This document shows, in pieces, positions 45,048-52,989 of a DNA stretch of 64,000 nucleotides. A program made the position numbers and the translations under genes. The notes under the pieces are model-generated. The model made no database searches. It saw nothing but the letters and a program-made list of their open reading frames with translations, and had not been told where the DNA came from. Each line of letters starts with the position of its first letter. Within the stretch, counting starts at the first letter, position 1. Source of the stretch: Nitrospiraceae bacterium (GTDB lineage: Bacteria; Nitrospirota; Nitrospiria; Nitrospirales; Nitrospiraceae); assembly GCA_019637075.1 (NCBI GenBank), contig JAHBWI010000001.1, forward strand, positions 124,001-188,000. The letters are read 5' to 3'.

Positions 45048-45422
45048 TCACTCGGTTTTCTCTGACTTCCGTTGTTCGAACCATTCATCGACCCATTGCT
45101 TCACCTCCTCTTTGCGATCGCCATAACGCTCTTGGATTTTGCCGTCGAGCTTATCGAGGCTCCCCTCGATGTACAGAAGATCGTCATCGGTAAACTTAGC
45201 CCATCTGCGTTTGAGTTCGCCTTTGAACTGCTTCCATTTGCCCTGGAATTGATCTTCGTTCATGGCCACCACCGGCAACGGCTCGTACGCCTGAAGCACG
45301 ACCGGAGACTCCACCGCAGAGACCGTAACAGCTGGGCCCGCAACCGCCGCGCAGGAAAGAATCCACGCGGCTCCGGCCAGATTCATACGCATGCTCGTCG
45401 TTCCTGTCCTCATTCGCACCAT
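45048..45422 (-). CDS. CsbD family protein with signal peptide
   Basis: 124 aa. An N-terminal signal (MNLAGAAWILSCAAVAGPAV after a basic start) is joined to a full CsbD domain: MNEDQFQGKWKQFKGELKRR, then WAKFTDDDLLYIEGSLDKLD and ERYGDRKEEVKQWVDEWF. The internal ATG of the domain aligns with the start of the cytosolic copy at 32942, so the export signal was added upstream. GGAGG 5 nt before the first ATG supports the long form. Periplasmic role unknown. Confidence 0.85.
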   Translation of the reverse strand: MVRMRTGTTSMRMNLAGAAWILSCAAVAGPAVTVSAVESPVVLQAYEPLPVVAMNEDQFQGKWKQFKGELKRRWAKFTDDDLLYIEGSLDKLDGKIQERYGDRKEEVKQWVDEWFEQRKSEKTE

Positions 45423-45497
45423 GATGTCCTCCTCTGTCCTTGAGCCCGGTCGGCCGGCCCCGCTGTGCCCCTCAAGCCATGGACCTGAAACTGTCGC

Positions 45498-46067
45498 TCA
45501 CTGATCGCGCAGAAGACTCACCAGGTCCTCCGCATGCTCTTCTTCCTTGGCCTGAATATCCTCCAGCAGTCGGCGTGTCGTGGGGTCATCGGTCCCGACG
45601 AACAGAATCATTTCGCGATAGCTATCGATGGCAATACGTTCAGCGACGAGGTCCTCTTTGATCATGTCTTTGAGCGAGGTGCCTTCGATGTATTCGGAAT
45701 GGCTGCGACCGGAGAGACCGTCAGGGGACAAGTTGGGCTCGCCTCCCAGCTGCACGATCCGTTCAGCCAGTTGGTCGGCATGCGCCTGTTCTTCCTGGGC
45801 ATGTTGCATAAATTCCGCCTTGACGCTGTCCGAGGCGATGCCCTGAGCCATGAAATAATGCCGCTTGTACCGCAGGACACAGACCAATTCCGTCGCCAGG
45901 GCCTCGTTCAGCAATTTGAGGACGGTGTCGACACGAGCGCCGTAGCCGGGGGTCACGGCACCTTGCTCAATGTGCCGGCGAGCCCGTTCCCGCAGCGTCT
46001 TCACATCCGTCAGGAAACCGCTGGCCTGTTCAGTATCCCGTTCCTTTTCTTTTCGATCGGTCGTCAT
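45498..46067 (-). CDS. Ferritin-like protein (bacterioferritin family)
   Basis: 189 aa, start MTTDRKEKERDTEQ with AAGGAGGAAT. Four-helix bundle with diiron ligands: LLNEALATELVCVLRYKRHY, HAQEEQAHADQLAERIVQLG, EDLVAERIAIDSYREMI and IQAKEEEHAEDLVSLL (E, ExxH, E, ExxH). An N-terminal extension of about 45 residues precedes the bundle. It oxidises and stores iron or detoxifies peroxide in the cytosol. In the same minus-strand run as the exported CsbD. Confidence 0.9.
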   Translation of the reverse strand: MTTDRKEKERDTEQASGFLTDVKTLRERARRHIEQGAVTPGYGARVDTVLKLLNEALATELVCVLRYKRHYFMAQGIASDSVKAEFMQHAQEEQAHADQLAERIVQLGGEPNLSPDGLSGRSHSEYIEGTSLKDMIKEDLVAERIAIDSYREMILFVGTDDPTTRRLLEDIQAKEEEHAEDLVSLLRDQ

Positions 46068-46083
46068 GCTGATTCCTCCTTGG

Positions 46084-46329
46084 TCATCGTCGACGCTGGT
46101 GACGGCGTCCCGACTTACTGCGGCTTTGCCCTTCGCGTTGACGACTCGACACCCAATCTCCGGCCAGGTAGGGGTGGGCGGACTCGATGCCGAGCAGCCC
46201 AGTCTTCTCGCTCTGCCGTTTTTCCCAGACCCGCCCGACCAGCGCCGCAGTCGTGGCAGCGGCGGTGACGCCCACGATGATTCCCGCCACGAGACAGGTC
46301 CGTTGAAATCCCATACGTGTGATCGACAT
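46084..46329 (-). CDS. Small membrane protein, 81 aa, probably from a leaderless mRNA
   Basis: The N-terminus MSITRMGFQRTCLVAGIIVG continues into VTAAATTAALVGRVW, one membrane helix, followed by a polar, Arg-rich tail. No ribosome site precedes the ATG; instead the -10 of regulon site 9 ends 6 nt before it, so the RNA would begin at about the first base of the codon. ATG 46314 is an alternative start. Function unknown. Confidence 0.5.
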   Translation of the reverse strand: MSITRMGFQRTCLVAGIIVGVTAAATTAALVGRVWEKRQSEKTGLLGIESAHPYLAGDWVSSRQREGQSRSKSGRRHQRRR

Positions 46330-46335
46330 GCTGTG

Positions 46336-46380
46336 ATGATACCGAGCAGGCAGGTTTGCGCGGACTGGGCTGAACCCGAG
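46336..46380 (-). promoter_or_regulatory. Dyad site plus -10 (regulon site 9)
   Basis: Minus strand: CTCGGGTTCAGCCCAG, 23 nt, TATCAT. It heads the run small membrane protein, bacterioferritin, exported CsbD, barrel, DUF1328. Confidence 0.65.
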
Positions 46381-46386
46381 TAGGAG

Positions 46387-46836
46387 CTAATCCGTACCCT
46401 GGCGGAGTTGTTGCACCGCCAGGGCGGCGGCTCGTGACAGTGCGCCGGAAATACGGCCGTCGGATGTGAGAACCGCCAAGCTCGTCTGCCCGGAACGCCG
46501 CATCGCGGCATAGGCTTCCGCCACAACGTCGTCCTCACGGCAGACGCGTGCCGAAGGAGGAAGCAGCGCCGCAATGGGCGTGTCCGCTTGAGGACAGGCC
46601 AAAGCAAGGTCCCGCTCGGAAATGGTACCGAGTAAGAGGGGCCCCTCCAACACAACGACAAGAGACGTGTCCAATGATTCCATGAGCTGGATGACCTCGT
46701 GCACCTGAGCGGCCGGAGTCGCAATGGCCAGCGCGCCGGTCATCACCTCCTTGACGCGAACGCATTCGTGCGAAAGGAGGCCCAACCGTTCCGATCGGGT
46801 GGATTCAAGGTGGATGTTGCTCACACGTGGAGGCAT
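46387..46836 (-). CDS. CBS-domain pair protein, 149 aa
   Basis: From ATG MPPRVSNIHLESTRSERLG. Two CBS motifs: VKEVMTGALAIATPAAQVHE with LLLGTISERDLALA, and IAALLPPSARVCREDDVVAE with DGRISGALSRAAAL. Stand-alone CBS pairs bind adenine nucleotides and sense energy state. GGAG upstream. Probably cotranscribed with the metallothionein gene. Confidence 0.85.
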   Translation of the reverse strand: MPPRVSNIHLESTRSERLGLLSHECVRVKEVMTGALAIATPAAQVHEVIQLMESLDTSLVVVLEGPLLLGTISERDLALACPQADTPIAALLPPSARVCREDDVVAEAYAAMRRSGQTSLAVLTSDGRISGALSRAAALAVQQLRQGTD

Positions 46837-46879
46837 GATCGATCTCCGCTCCACAGCGCGCCCTTACGAGCGATGCGTG

Positions 46880-47023
46880 TTACCGCGGACGGCGGCACCC
46901 TGCATGGCCGCAGGGGCAGGGTCGGCCACCCCGAGCGGCGTTGCGGCAAACATCGGAACAGAATTCCTTGCCGGGTTCGGCCTGACACCGGCAGGCCGGA
47001 TGTGCACAGGGTTTCAGAGTCAT
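46880..47023 (-). CDS. Small bacterial metallothionein, 47 aa
   Basis: ATG with GGAGG 6 nt upstream on the minus strand. Eight Cys and two His in 47 residues: KPCAHPACRCQAEPGKEFC, then SDVCRNAARG and PCPCGHAGCRRPR. The order CxHxxCxC...(Y/F)CSxxC...CxCGHxGC matches the SmtA/BmtA bacterial metallothionein fold that binds zinc or cadmium in a Cys/His cluster. It has no hydrophobic part: cytosolic. It lies between the CBS gene and the gene at 47092, all on the minus strand. Confidence 0.85.
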   Translation of the reverse strand: MTLKPCAHPACRCQAEPGKEFCSDVCRNAARGGRPCPCGHAGCRRPR

Positions 47024-47091
47024 GACAACCTCCGAAGGCTTGGGGATGACCGGACAGAACGGGACGAGTCACGCGCGTGGGACGGTTGTGC

Positions 47092-47502
47092 TCACGGATT
47101 GTCCGCCATCAGCTTCTCGCGGGGCTGACGAATCCCCAGCCACAACACGCCGTAACGCAGGGGCTTGTCCGGATTGCGCGTATAGCGGCTGCGATCCTCA
47201 CCCACATCGACGAGCCGCAAGGGCACCGTGCCTCGTTGGCGATGGTGCGGAAATGATGTCTCGAGTTCCAATTCCACCGTCTCGTCCGTGCAGGCCAGCA
47301 CGACGGCGTTGACGTTGACGGCGTCCTCGAAATCCACCCTGATCCGCTCGTCCGGATCGATCCACGGGCGGATCGCTTGAGCCTTCTCCCTCGATGACAT
47401 GACAGTCGACACGGTTTCGCCCGGAGGATCGTTCACTCCAAGCCCATGCTCGTTGTGTTTTGTCTCCGGATCTGCGTGGTCGCCGCTTCCTCTAATCATC
47501 AT
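47092..47502 (-). CDS. Hypothetical protein, 136 aa (PilZ-like beta-rich)
   Basis: Start MMIRGSGDHADPETKHNEHG without a clear ribosome site; ATG 47400 would give a 102-residue form. The C-terminal hundred residues (IRVDFEDAVNVNAVVLACTD, VELELETSFPHHRQRGTVPL, YGVLWLGIRQPREKL) have the strand pattern of a PilZ-like or small beta-barrel domain, but the PilZ RxxxR motif is absent. Function not assigned. Confidence 0.5.
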   Translation of the reverse strand: MMIRGSGDHADPETKHNEHGLGVNDPPGETVSTVMSSREKAQAIRPWIDPDERIRVDFEDAVNVNAVVLACTDETVELELETSFPHHRQRGTVPLRLVDVGEDRSRYTRNPDKPLRYGVLWLGIRQPREKLMADNP

Positions 47503-47555
47503 ATTGGTAGACCTCACGTCCAAAGTGTTTGACGCGACGGGGAGGCCGCGGCAGG

Positions 47556-48011
47556 CTACTCCACCGTGACGGACCCGCTGGCAGCCGGCATTCGGTCGTG
47601 ATCGTCCGACGGTTCTGTGGCCACGATGTAGCGCTTCGTACCCAGGCGGGTAAAGCACAGCCCCGCGCTTTCGTTCGGCGCAATCACGGCACTGTTGTCG
47701 ATACCCATGCCCATCGTCTTCCCGAATCCGCGCTGGCAGGAAACCGCATGGTCCAGCGGCTCTTGAAACGACACTCGCACAGGCGTGCGGCGTTGATTGA
47801 TCCAGCGCACTTCGTCGCCCGCGTGGATTGCGAGGTTGTTCGGGGTCACGCCGTCGGTGATCGCAATATTTCGCACCGCGCCGGTCCGCACCCCGACTTC
47901 CCGCTCCGGCTTGACGCTGGAGGCCGTGGGAGAGCTCGAACAACCGGCGAGGGTGAGCGCGGCAAACCCGGTCAGCATCAGGGACGCGAGGGTGGGGGAT
48001 AGACATCGCAT
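47556..48011 (-). CDS. Cupredoxin-like lipoprotein, 151 aa
   Basis: Start MRCLSPTLASLMLTGF with AGGAG; lipobox LTLAGC. The mature part has NLAIHAGDEVRWINQRRTPV, then SAVIAPNESAGLCFTRLGTK and ends with SGSVTVE, the strand order of a plastocyanin-like domain. The blue-copper set is not complete: a Cys follows AGL, but the closing His/Met is not obvious, so metal binding is unproven. Envelope-anchored. Confidence 0.7.
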   Translation of the reverse strand: MRCLSPTLASLMLTGFAALTLAGCSSSPTASSVKPEREVGVRTGAVRNIAITDGVTPNNLAIHAGDEVRWINQRRTPVRVSFQEPLDHAVSCQRGFGKTMGMGIDNSAVIAPNESAGLCFTRLGTKRYIVATEPSDDHDRMPAASGSVTVE

Positions 48012-48080
48012 GGTCTGCACTCCTGGTTGAAGGGTGGAACGGACAGCGCCCTTCGAAAAAGGGAATCGCCCTACCGCTGC

Positions 48081-48124
48081 ACGATACCAGGAGGGCCCAT
48101 AAGCGATACTGGCGGTCTCCCTAG
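48081..48124 (-). promoter_or_regulatory. Dyad site plus -10 (regulon site 10)
   Basis: Minus strand: CTAGGGAGACCGCCAG, 22 nt, TATCGT, 70 nt before the lipoprotein ATG. It may serve the lipoprotein, 47092 gene, metallothionein and CBS genes as one run. Confidence 0.65.
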
Positions 48125-48246
48125 TCACAGAACAGGAGACCCGAGTGATCGAGAACATCGCGGAGTCAGGCGGTGGCGAGGAGGGGAGAACCGGCACGGA
48201 CAACAAGGCTCTGCGGCCTGAACCAGCTACTCGGCACGGTGACTGA

Positions 48247-50391
48247 TCAACCTCGTCGGGAACTTTCCCCGAGTCGCAGCAACACGACCGTGCGGGCCGG
48301 GACTTCGTAGGAATCCCCGCCTTTCAGCATGGTGACCGGGTGCGCCGTATCCTGGTCGAAGGAGGTGTCGAGCAACGGCTGCCATCTGACCCCGCGCTTG
48401 TGCGCGGGCAGGGTGAATGAAAGGGCCTCGTGGTGCGCGTTGAGAAGAAGCAGCAGCGTGTCATCGGTAATCGCACGCCCTTGCTGGTCGGTTTCTTCTA
48501 TCGCGTCTCCGGCCAGGCGAACGCCGAGGGAGCGCACATAACCGGCGTTCCAATCCTCATCCGTCATTTCCTTTCCATCCGGTCTGAACCACGATAGGTC
48601 CTTCACTTCCGATCCGCGAAGATGGCGGCCTTGGAAAAATCGGCGACGCCTGAGCACCGGATGTTTCTTGCGGAATGCAATGAGGCGTTTGACGAATTCG
48701 AGGAAGTGCCGCTGGGCGCGATCCAGTTTCCAGTCGTGCCAGGCCAATTCGTCGTCGTGACAATACGCGTTGTTATTGCCGAGCTGGGTACGACCGAGCT
48801 CATCGCCGCCGCAGAGCATCGGCACCCCCTGGGAAAAGAACAGCAACGTGAGGAAATTGCGTTTCTGGCGTTCCCGCAAGGCTAAGACGTCAGGATCAGC
48901 GGTCTTCCCCTCGACGCCGCAATTCCAGCTCGCATTGTCGTCCGTTCCGTCTCGGTTCTCTTCTCCGTTGGCCTCGTTGTGCTTGTTGTTGTAGGACACC
49001 AAATCCTGCAGCGTGAATCCATCGTGCGCCGTGATGAAATTGATGCTGGCATAGGGTCGACGGCCGCTGACTCCGTACAGATCACTGCTGCCGGTCAACC
49101 GATAGGCCAATTCCGCTACCTGTCCGCCGTCGCCCTTCACATACCGCCTGATCGTGTCGCGGTACTTGCCGTTCCACTCGGCCCACCCTACGGGGAAGTT
49201 GCCGACCTGGTAGCCTCCTTCCCCGACATCCCACGGCTCCGCAATGAGTTTGACCTGCGACAGGATGGGATCCTGGTGAAGAATATCGAAAAACGCGCTG
49301 AGTCGATCCACGGCATGGAGTTCGCGCGCCAGCGCGGCGGCCAGGTCGAAGCGGAACCCGTCCACATGCATCTCGGTCACCCAATATCGCAAGCTATCCA
49401 TGATGAGCTGCAACGCCCGCGGATGCGTCACGTTGAGGGTATTGCCGCAGCCCGTATAGTCCATGTAATAGCGCTTGTCGTCCTCCATCAGCCGGTAGTA
49501 GGCCGCGTTGTCGATGCCGCGGAAGGAGAGGGTGGGACCGAGATGGTTCCCTTCGGCGGTGTGGTTGTACACGACGTCGAGAATCACCTCGATGCCCGCG
49601 CTGTGCAGCGTCTTCACCATGGTCTTGAATTCGCGGACGTGGCGGCCCCGCACCGGGGAAACGGCATAGCGAATGTCCGGGGCAAAAAATCCGATGGTAT
49701 TGTAGCCCCAGTAGTTGGTGAGCCCACGCTCGGCCAGATGCTTGTCCCGCACGAATTGGTGGATCGGCATCAGTTCGAGGGCGGTCACACCAAGATCCAG
49801 GAGATGATCGATCACGGCTGGAGTCGTGAGCGCGGCATACGTGCCCCGCATATGATCCGGCACATCGGGATGACGCGCGGTGAAGCCCTTCACATGCGCT
49901 TCATAGATGACCGTGCGGCTCCACGGAGTCTTCAACGGCCGATCGCCGCCCCAGGTAAAGGCTTGATCGATGACGACGCTCTTCGGGATGTTGCCCGCGT
50001 TATTCCGCTCGTCGAAGGACAGATCCAATTCGGCATCGCCGATGCGATAGCCGAACATGGCGTCGGCCCATTCGATGGTGCCGGCGATGGATTTGGCGTA
50101 GGGATCGATCAGGAGCTTGTGGGGGTTGAACCGATGACCCTCTTCCGGAGCGTAGGGGCCGTGAACGCGGTAGCCGTAATGTTGACCCGGCCAAAGCCCC
50201 GGAATATAGACGTGCCAGACTTGATCGGTCCGTTCTTCCAAACGGATGCGATGGGTCTCCTGCTCCGCGTCTGGTCCGTCGAAGAGGCAAAGCTCGACGG
50301 CGGTAGCGTTTTCGGAAAAGAGGGAAAAGTTGACGCCCTCGCCATCCCATGTCGCGCCCAGAGGATACGGACGTCCCGGCCAGGTGCGCAT
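48247..50391 (-). CDS. glgX: Glycogen debranching enzyme GlgX
   Basis: 714 aa from [23 protein letters not shown] with AAAGGAA upstream. N-terminal CBM48, then the GH13 barrel: [10 protein letters not shown], nucleophile Asp in [12 protein letters not shown], acid/base Glu in [15 protein letters not shown] and [17 protein letters not shown] with the GlgX-specific [13 protein letters not shown]. It removes alpha-1,6 branches from glycogen, delivering linear maltodextrins for TreY. Divergent from treZ. Confidence 0.94.
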   Translation of the reverse strand: MRTWPGRPYPLGATWDGEGVNFSLFSENATAVELCLFDGPDAEQETHRIRLEERTDQVWHVYIPGLWPGQHYGYRVHGPYAPEEGHRFNPHKLLIDPYAKSIAGTIEWADAMFGYRIGDAELDLSFDERNNAGNIPKSVVIDQAFTWGGDRPLKTPWSRTVIYEAHVKGFTARHPDVPDHMRGTYAALTTPAVIDHLLDLGVTALELMPIHQFVRDKHLAERGLTNYWGYNTIGFFAPDIRYAVSPVRGRHVREFKTMVKTLHSAGIEVILDVVYNHTAEGNHLGPTLSFRGIDNAAYYRLMEDDKRYYMDYTGCGNTLNVTHPRALQLIMDSLRYWVTEMHVDGFRFDLAAALARELHAVDRLSAFFDILHQDPILSQVKLIAEPWDVGEGGYQVGNFPVGWAEWNGKYRDTIRRYVKGDGGQVAELAYRLTGSSDLYGVSGRRPYASINFITAHDGFTLQDLVSYNNKHNEANGEENRDGTDDNASWNCGVEGKTADPDVLALRERQKRNFLTLLFFSQGVPMLCGGDELGRTQLGNNNAYCHDDELAWHDWKLDRAQRHFLEFVKRLIAFRKKHPVLRRRRFFQGRHLRGSEVKDLSWFRPDGKEMTDEDWNAGYVRSLGVRLAGDAIEETDQQGRAITDDTLLLLLNAHHEALSFTLPAHKRGVRWQPLLDTSFDQDTAHPVTMLKGGDSYEVPARTVVLLRLGESSRRG

Positions 50392-50580
50392 CGCGGACCG
50401 TTCCTTTCCCGGAGCACTCGACGAATCAATCCGCCTCGCTCCGCTTTCGTCACGACCCACTCTCGACGTCTGCCGCTGCGTTGCCTTCTCTCCCTATACT
50501 GAGTTCCGGCGACCAGAATCAAGTAGCCCTCGTGAGAACCAGACTTGAGTCACAGCGCCGGCGCCGGTAGAGTACGAAGG

Positions 50581-52524
50581 ATGTTGCATGCCACACCGCA
50601 TGACGAACGCTGGACCCTCGACCTCGGGGCTTGCATCCAGCAAGACGGGGAAGTGGTGTTTCGAGTGTGGGCTCCGTTCGTAGAGAAGGTCGCCGTTCGC
50701 CTGCTCGGCGATGCGGAGGCCACTATTCCGATGACGCGGGACGAGCGCGGCTACCATACGACGGCCCCCCTGTTGGTCCGGCCCGGGACGGAATATCTGT
50801 ATCGCCTGGACGATCGCGTCGAACGGCCTGACCCTGCGTCCCGTTTCCAGCCCCATGGGGTCCATGGGGCCTCGGTCGTCGTGGCCCCGGCCGATTTTTC
50901 CTGGTCGGATCAGCAGTGGCGGGGGCTGCAGGCCAATACGTTAGTGCTGTACGAACTCCACACCGGCACGTTCACGGAAGCCGGCACCTTCGACGGCATC
51001 AGAGACCGGCTGGCCTATCTGAAGCATGAGGTCGGCATCACCGCGATCGAGCTGATGCCGGTCGCGCAGTGCCCGGGCCGGAGAAACTGGGGCTACGACG
51101 GCGCCTATCCCTTCGCGCCCCAGGCCAACTATGGAGGCCCGGAAGGGCTGAAGCGATTGGTGAATGCCTGTCACGAGGCCGGGCTCGCCGTCATCCTCGA
51201 TGTGGTGTACAACCATTTCGGCCCCGAGGGCACCTACGTGCACGAGTTCGGTCCCTACTTCACGGATCGGTACCGCACGCCTTGGGGCGCGGCGCTGAAC
51301 TATGATGGACCGGACAGCGACGAGGTCCGCCACTTCATCATCAGCAATGCCCTGTACTGGGTCACCGAGTACCACATCGACGGACTGCGCCTGGATGCCG
51401 TACACGGCATCTACGATTTCAGCGCGCGCCATATCCTCGATGAGATCCGATCGGCGGTGCATCGTCAGGCTGAGCGCCTCCGACGACAAATCCTCGTCAT
51501 CGCCGAAAGCGACTTGAACGATGCACGGCTACTTGCCCCGCCGGAATCGGGAGGCTATGGCCTCGACGCCCAATGGAATGATGATTTTCACCACGGCTTG
51601 CACGTGGCGCTGACGGGGGAACGCAACGGGTATTACCAGGATTTTGAGGGGCTCCCGGATATGGCTTCGGCCTACCGCCATGGATTCGTCTACCGGGGCC
51701 AACGTTCGCCTCTCCGTCGCCGACGGCATGGCAATGATCCTGGACAGCTCCCGCCATCAAAATTCGTGCTGTTCGCGCAAAACCATGACCAAATTGGAAA
51801 CCGGGCGGTCGGAGACCGATTGAGCACATTGGTATGCCGCGAAGCCTTGGATGTCGCGGCGGCGGCGGTCCTGCTGTCGCCCCAGATTCCGCTGTTGTTC
51901 ATGGGGGAGGAGTATGGCGAGCGGGCGCCATTTCTCTATTTCGTCGATCACGGAGACCCCGGACTGCGGGAAGCGGTCCGGATCGGCCGGCGCCGGGAGT
52001 TCGCCCCCCTCGGTTGGCCCCCCGATCACATTCCCGACCCGTCGGACCCCACTGTGTTCACGCGAAGCCGGCTGGATTGGAGCAGGGAACGCACGGCCGA
52101 GGAACGCAGTCGACTGGAGTGGACGAGGCGCCTGATCCGGCTGCGGACACAACTGTGCCTGGCCATGACCAGCGGCCCGGTGCACTGCCGGCCATCTGGG
52201 CACCCGGACGTGCTTCTGCTGGAATGGACGACCGATCTGGTCGAACCCTGCACATCGCTGCTGCTGATCCTCGGCCTGAACGCGGCACCAGCCTCGATCG
52301 ATCCCACAGGGCCGATCGGCGGGTGGACGTTGGAAACTGACTCGATTCCGACTCATTCGGGTCCGCATGGCCATGAGCCCATGCTTCCGCAACGACTGGT
52401 AATGTCCGCTCCCCATACGACGCTTCACCTTCCAGCATTCGTGGTCGGTCTGTACCAGAACCAGTCGCCCATCACTACCTCGCACACGGCGCCTCAGAGG
52501 CCAAATCCCTCGCCGCACGTCTAA
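50581..52524 (+). CDS. treZ: Malto-oligosyltrehalose trehalohydrolase
   Basis: About 647 aa from ATG 50581; a TTG 36 nt earlier is possible. N-terminal beta domain (VVFRVWAPFVEKVAVRLLGD), then GH13 regions [27 protein letters not shown] (nucleophile Asp), ILVIAESDLND (Glu) and FVLFAQNHDQIGNRAVGDR, which marks TreZ. It cuts trehalose off maltooligosyl-trehalose made by TreY. The C-terminal 40 residues are low-complexity. The 189-nt gap to glgX has no regulon dyad that I can find. Confidence 0.94.
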   Translation: MLHATPHDERWTLDLGACIQQDGEVVFRVWAPFVEKVAVRLLGDAEATIPMTRDERGYHTTAPLLVRPGTEYLYRLDDRVERPDPASRFQPHGVHGASVVVAPADFSWSDQQWRGLQANTLVLYELHTGTFTEAGTFDGIRDRLAYLKHEVGITAIELMPVAQCPGRRNWGYDGAYPFAPQANYGGPEGLKRLVNACHEAGLAVILDVVYNHFGPEGTYVHEFGPYFTDRYRTPWGAALNYDGPDSDEVRHFIISNALYWVTEYHIDGLRLDAVHGIYDFSARHILDEIRSAVHRQAERLRRQILVIAESDLNDARLLAPPESGGYGLDAQWNDDFHHGLHVALTGERNGYYQDFEGLPDMASAYRHGFVYRGQRSPLRRRRHGNDPGQLPPSKFVLFAQNHDQIGNRAVGDRLSTLVCREALDVAAAAVLLSPQIPLLFMGEEYGERAPFLYFVDHGDPGLREAVRIGRRREFAPLGWPPDHIPDPSDPTVFTRSRLDWSRERTAEERSRLEWTRRLIRLRTQLCLAMTSGPVHCRPSGHPDVLLLEWTTDLVEPCTSLLLILGLNAAPASIDPTGPIGGWTLETDSIPTHSGPHGHEPMLPQRLVMSAPHTTLHLPAFVVGLYQNQSPITTSHTAPQRPNPSPHV

Positions 52525-52585
52525 CACAGGATCTCGCCGGGACACCGGCACCGTTGTCGCAGAGTGGGATACAGTCCCATTGGAA

Positions 52586-52629
52586 CTAGGGTTCTTCCGA
52601 GCAACCTCGAGTCAGCCGGTCGCTACAAT
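52586..52629 (+). promoter_or_regulatory. Dyad site plus -10 of the treY transcript (regulon site 11)
   Basis: CTAGGGTTCTTCCGAG, 22 nt, TACAAT (5/6 consensus), 54 nt before the next ATG. Confidence 0.65.
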
Positions 52630-52683
52630 AAGCCCTTAACATCGTGGACGGGCGGGGAGCCGACGACGAAAGGAGTTCCGCCG

Positions 52684-52881
52684 ATGGGAACGCGAAACGG
52701 TTTGTCTCGACCTCAGGCCGGCACGCATCGCATGTGGCCGATCAACTCCACACGCTGGGGGTTTCGGATGCAATCGGCCCCTCAGATGGACGAAGACCAG
52801 CCCCCGCCGCAGGTCCGTAAGGTCGACAACGCGAAGGCCGATGCCTCACGCCTGAACGCGCGACGGCCACAGCAGGAATAG
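52684..52881 (+). CDS. Small hypothetical protein, 65 aa, upstream of treY
   Basis: ATG with AAAGGAG 9 nt upstream. MGTRNGLSRPQAGTHRMWPI and a Gln/Asp-rich tail; no domain seen, likely disordered. It is placed between regulon site 11 and treY, so it shares that transcript. Confidence 0.5.
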   Translation: MGTRNGLSRPQAGTHRMWPINSTRWGFRMQSAPQMDEDQPPPQVRKVDNAKADASRLNARRPQQE

Positions 52882-52989
52882 GGCGCCAATCGTGAACGTT
52901 GTGGGTGCCAGCGGCAGGAGATGTATCGATCGGGCAGGGCCGTCTGTTTAGAATTCCCCGCGAACGACCGCGCTTCCGGAGTAAGACGC

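Noticed and set aside
50392-50580. Regulon dyad in the glgX/treZ gap (CTGAGTTCCGGCGACCAG)
   Set aside because: The halves are spaced 6 nt apart instead of 4, and no -10 lies at 22-23 nt on either strand.
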